Shown here in pieces: positions 11,644-12,126 of a DNA stretch of 12,126 nt. The DNA is taken from NCBI RefSeq assembly GCF_015062905.1, contig NZ_SUTK01000044.1, positions 1 through 12,126 of the forward strand, in the 5' to 3' direction. Under the pieces are notes generated by a model, which saw only the letters and a program-made list of their open reading frames with translations, was not told the origin of the DNA and ran no database searches. The position numbers and the translations under genes were made by a program. The DNA comes from Methanobrevibacter thaueri. Its GTDB lineage: Archaea; Methanobacteriota; Methanobacteria; Methanobacteriales; Methanobacteriaceae. How positions within the stretch are numbered: position 1 is the stretch's first letter; the number at the start of each line of letters is the position of its first letter.

Positions 11644-11677
11644 TCATATATAAAGATTTTCGAATGTAAGTGCTTAC
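11644..11677 (-). promoter_or_regulatory. Promoter of the 73-aa protein gene with upstream dyad
   Basis: The TATA box TTTATATATG (11653-11644 on the minus strand) predicts a start near 11623. Twelve bases further upstream is the dyad GTAAG (11666-11670)/CTTAC (11673-11677) with a 2-base centre, a possible binding site. Confidence 0.4.
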
Positions 11678-11789
11678 TTGCATCTTAAATTTAAAAATAA
11701 ACGAGTTAAATAACTTTAAAATTTAAATAGAATAATTCAAGGTGTTTGATGATATAATTACAGACAAATCTTTTGTAGATTAACAAAAG

Positions 11790-11825
11790 ATGAAAAAAAA
11801 GTTTAAGGAGATTTTATCTAAATGA
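11790..11825 (+). CDS. Possible 11-codon leader ORF overlapping the next small ORF
   Basis: ATG at 11790 opens MKKKFKEILSK and stops with TGA at 11823-11825. That TGA overlaps the ATG at 11822 as ATGA, the classic coupling overlap. No ribosome site is seen before it. It may be a leader peptide, or the first part of a longer protein split by one missing base, since joining gives MKKKFKEILSKMMQEYHD. Low confidence. Confidence 0.2.
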   Translation: MKKKFKEILSK

Positions 11826-11953
11826 TGCAAGAATACCATGACCTCTTCAAGGTCATGGATGAATTGCACTATTGGGTGTACTATCTTTTTTATTTATTTT
11901 TTTGCGTTTATATTTTTTATTTTGTGTTTTTTGGTGGATTTTTTAGGTCATGA
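11822..11953 (+). CDS. Possible 43-aa small membrane protein, rich in aromatic residues
   Basis: The frame begins with two ATG codons at 11822, with GGAG at 11807-11810 eleven bases upstream. It reads MMQEYHDLFKVMDELHYWVY (an amphipathic start), then YLFYLFFCVYIFYFVFFGGF and a short FRS end. About two fifths of residues are Phe, Tyr or Trp. A single membrane helix is likely if it is translated. The extreme T content of the second half could also be mere intergenic composition, so this is uncertain. A perfect hairpin (11836-11858) lies within codons 5-13. Confidence 0.35.
   Translation: MMQEYHDLFKVMDELHYWVYYLFYLFFCVYIFYFVFFGGFFRS
11826..11868 (+). other. Strong hairpin inside the small ORF
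   Basis: CCATGACCT (11836-11844) and AGGTCATGG (11850-11858) form a perfect nine-base stem around CTTCA. A symmetric 5x5 internal loop separates it from the outer pair TGCAA (11826-11830)/TTGCA (11864-11868). It could control translation of the small ORF, be a protein-binding palindrome, or belong to a small RNA. Confidence 0.5.
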
Positions 11954-11992
11954 ATTTTTATTCAGTATACTTTTTTTATGGATTTTTAATAA

Positions 11993-12037
11993 TTGCTTTG
12001 GGTATGAAAAATTGTTTTGGGTTTGAAAAATTGCTCT
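11993..12037 (+). repeat. 19-bp tandem repeat, about 2.4 copies
   Basis: TTGCTTTGGGTATGAAAAA (11993-12011) is followed by TTGTTTTGGGTTTGAAAAA (12012-12030), 17 of 19 bases identical, and by a decayed third start TTGCTCTGAG. No gene is seen from 11954 to the window end, which is otherwise plain A+T-rich DNA. Confidence 0.6.
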
Positions 12038-12126
12038 GAGTTCGTTATTCGATTACTTTTCAAATGCTCTCTCTCATTTTTTATATATGGGTAATTATAA
12101 AGGATTTATTATTCAATTAAATGTGA

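Noticed and set aside
11838..12026. 62-codon plus-strand frame in the T-rich end region
   Set aside because: No ribosome site; it overlaps the better supported 43-aa frame and runs through the 19-bp tandem repeat.

Overview
The window looks like chromosome of a host-associated methanogenic archaeon of the Methanobacteriales, most likely Methanobrevibacter or a close relative. This rests on the very A+T-rich DNA, archaeal TATA-box promoters with several apparently leaderless starts, Shine-Dalgarno sites of the GGAGGT/GGTGAT type, and secreted or membrane-anchored surface proteins of a style I associate with this genus. The genus call is inference, because no rRNA or marker gene is present.

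Left part (1-2900): the start of an old-yellow-enzyme-type flavin oxidoreductase (minus strand, cut by the window edge); a G+C-richer structured island with two possible promoters in front of a manganese exporter (mntP); a 767-bp gene-free, extremely A+T-rich stretch full of direct and inverted repeats; and a membrane-anchored extracellular protein (minus) with a CC...RRD motif that may be a divergent Ntn-type hydrolase.

Middle part (2969-6950), with mobile and defence character: a tyrosine recombinase (minus) with a 29-bp palindrome upstream that resembles a recombinase core site; a VapB/VapC (AbrB/PIN) toxin-antitoxin pair (minus) with a candidate operator around its TATA box; and a plus-strand cas2-cas1 adaptation pair with no effector genes and no recognisable CRISPR array. 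cas1 is broken by one extra A in an A8 run, but every catalytic residue survives across the break. Right after cas1 lies a cluster of alternating inverted repeats.

Right-centre (6954-9735): a secreted, C-terminally anchored protein (minus) carrying the Cys and Gln signature of an internal-thioester (TQXA) adhesin domain, bracketed by a perfect 23-bp direct repeat and preceded by a strong palindrome next to its TATA box; a three-gene minus-strand operon of a flavodoxin-like FMN reductase and two unlisted small proteins (50 aa with three Cys, 44 aa membrane); and a small secreted protein (plus) with a clear hairpin/T-tract terminator.

Right end (9827-12126): a CytX-like (NCS1) hydroxymethylpyrimidine transporter with a candidate operator, a 73-aa exported protein (minus) with a 5'-terminal mRNA hairpin, and a short T-rich region with two possibly coupled small ORFs, a nested hairpin and a 19-bp tandem repeat.

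The genes do not form one pathway. The most unusual items are the frameshifted orphan cas2-cas1 pair with its flanking repeats, the thioester adhesin in an archaeon, and the structured leader of mntP.
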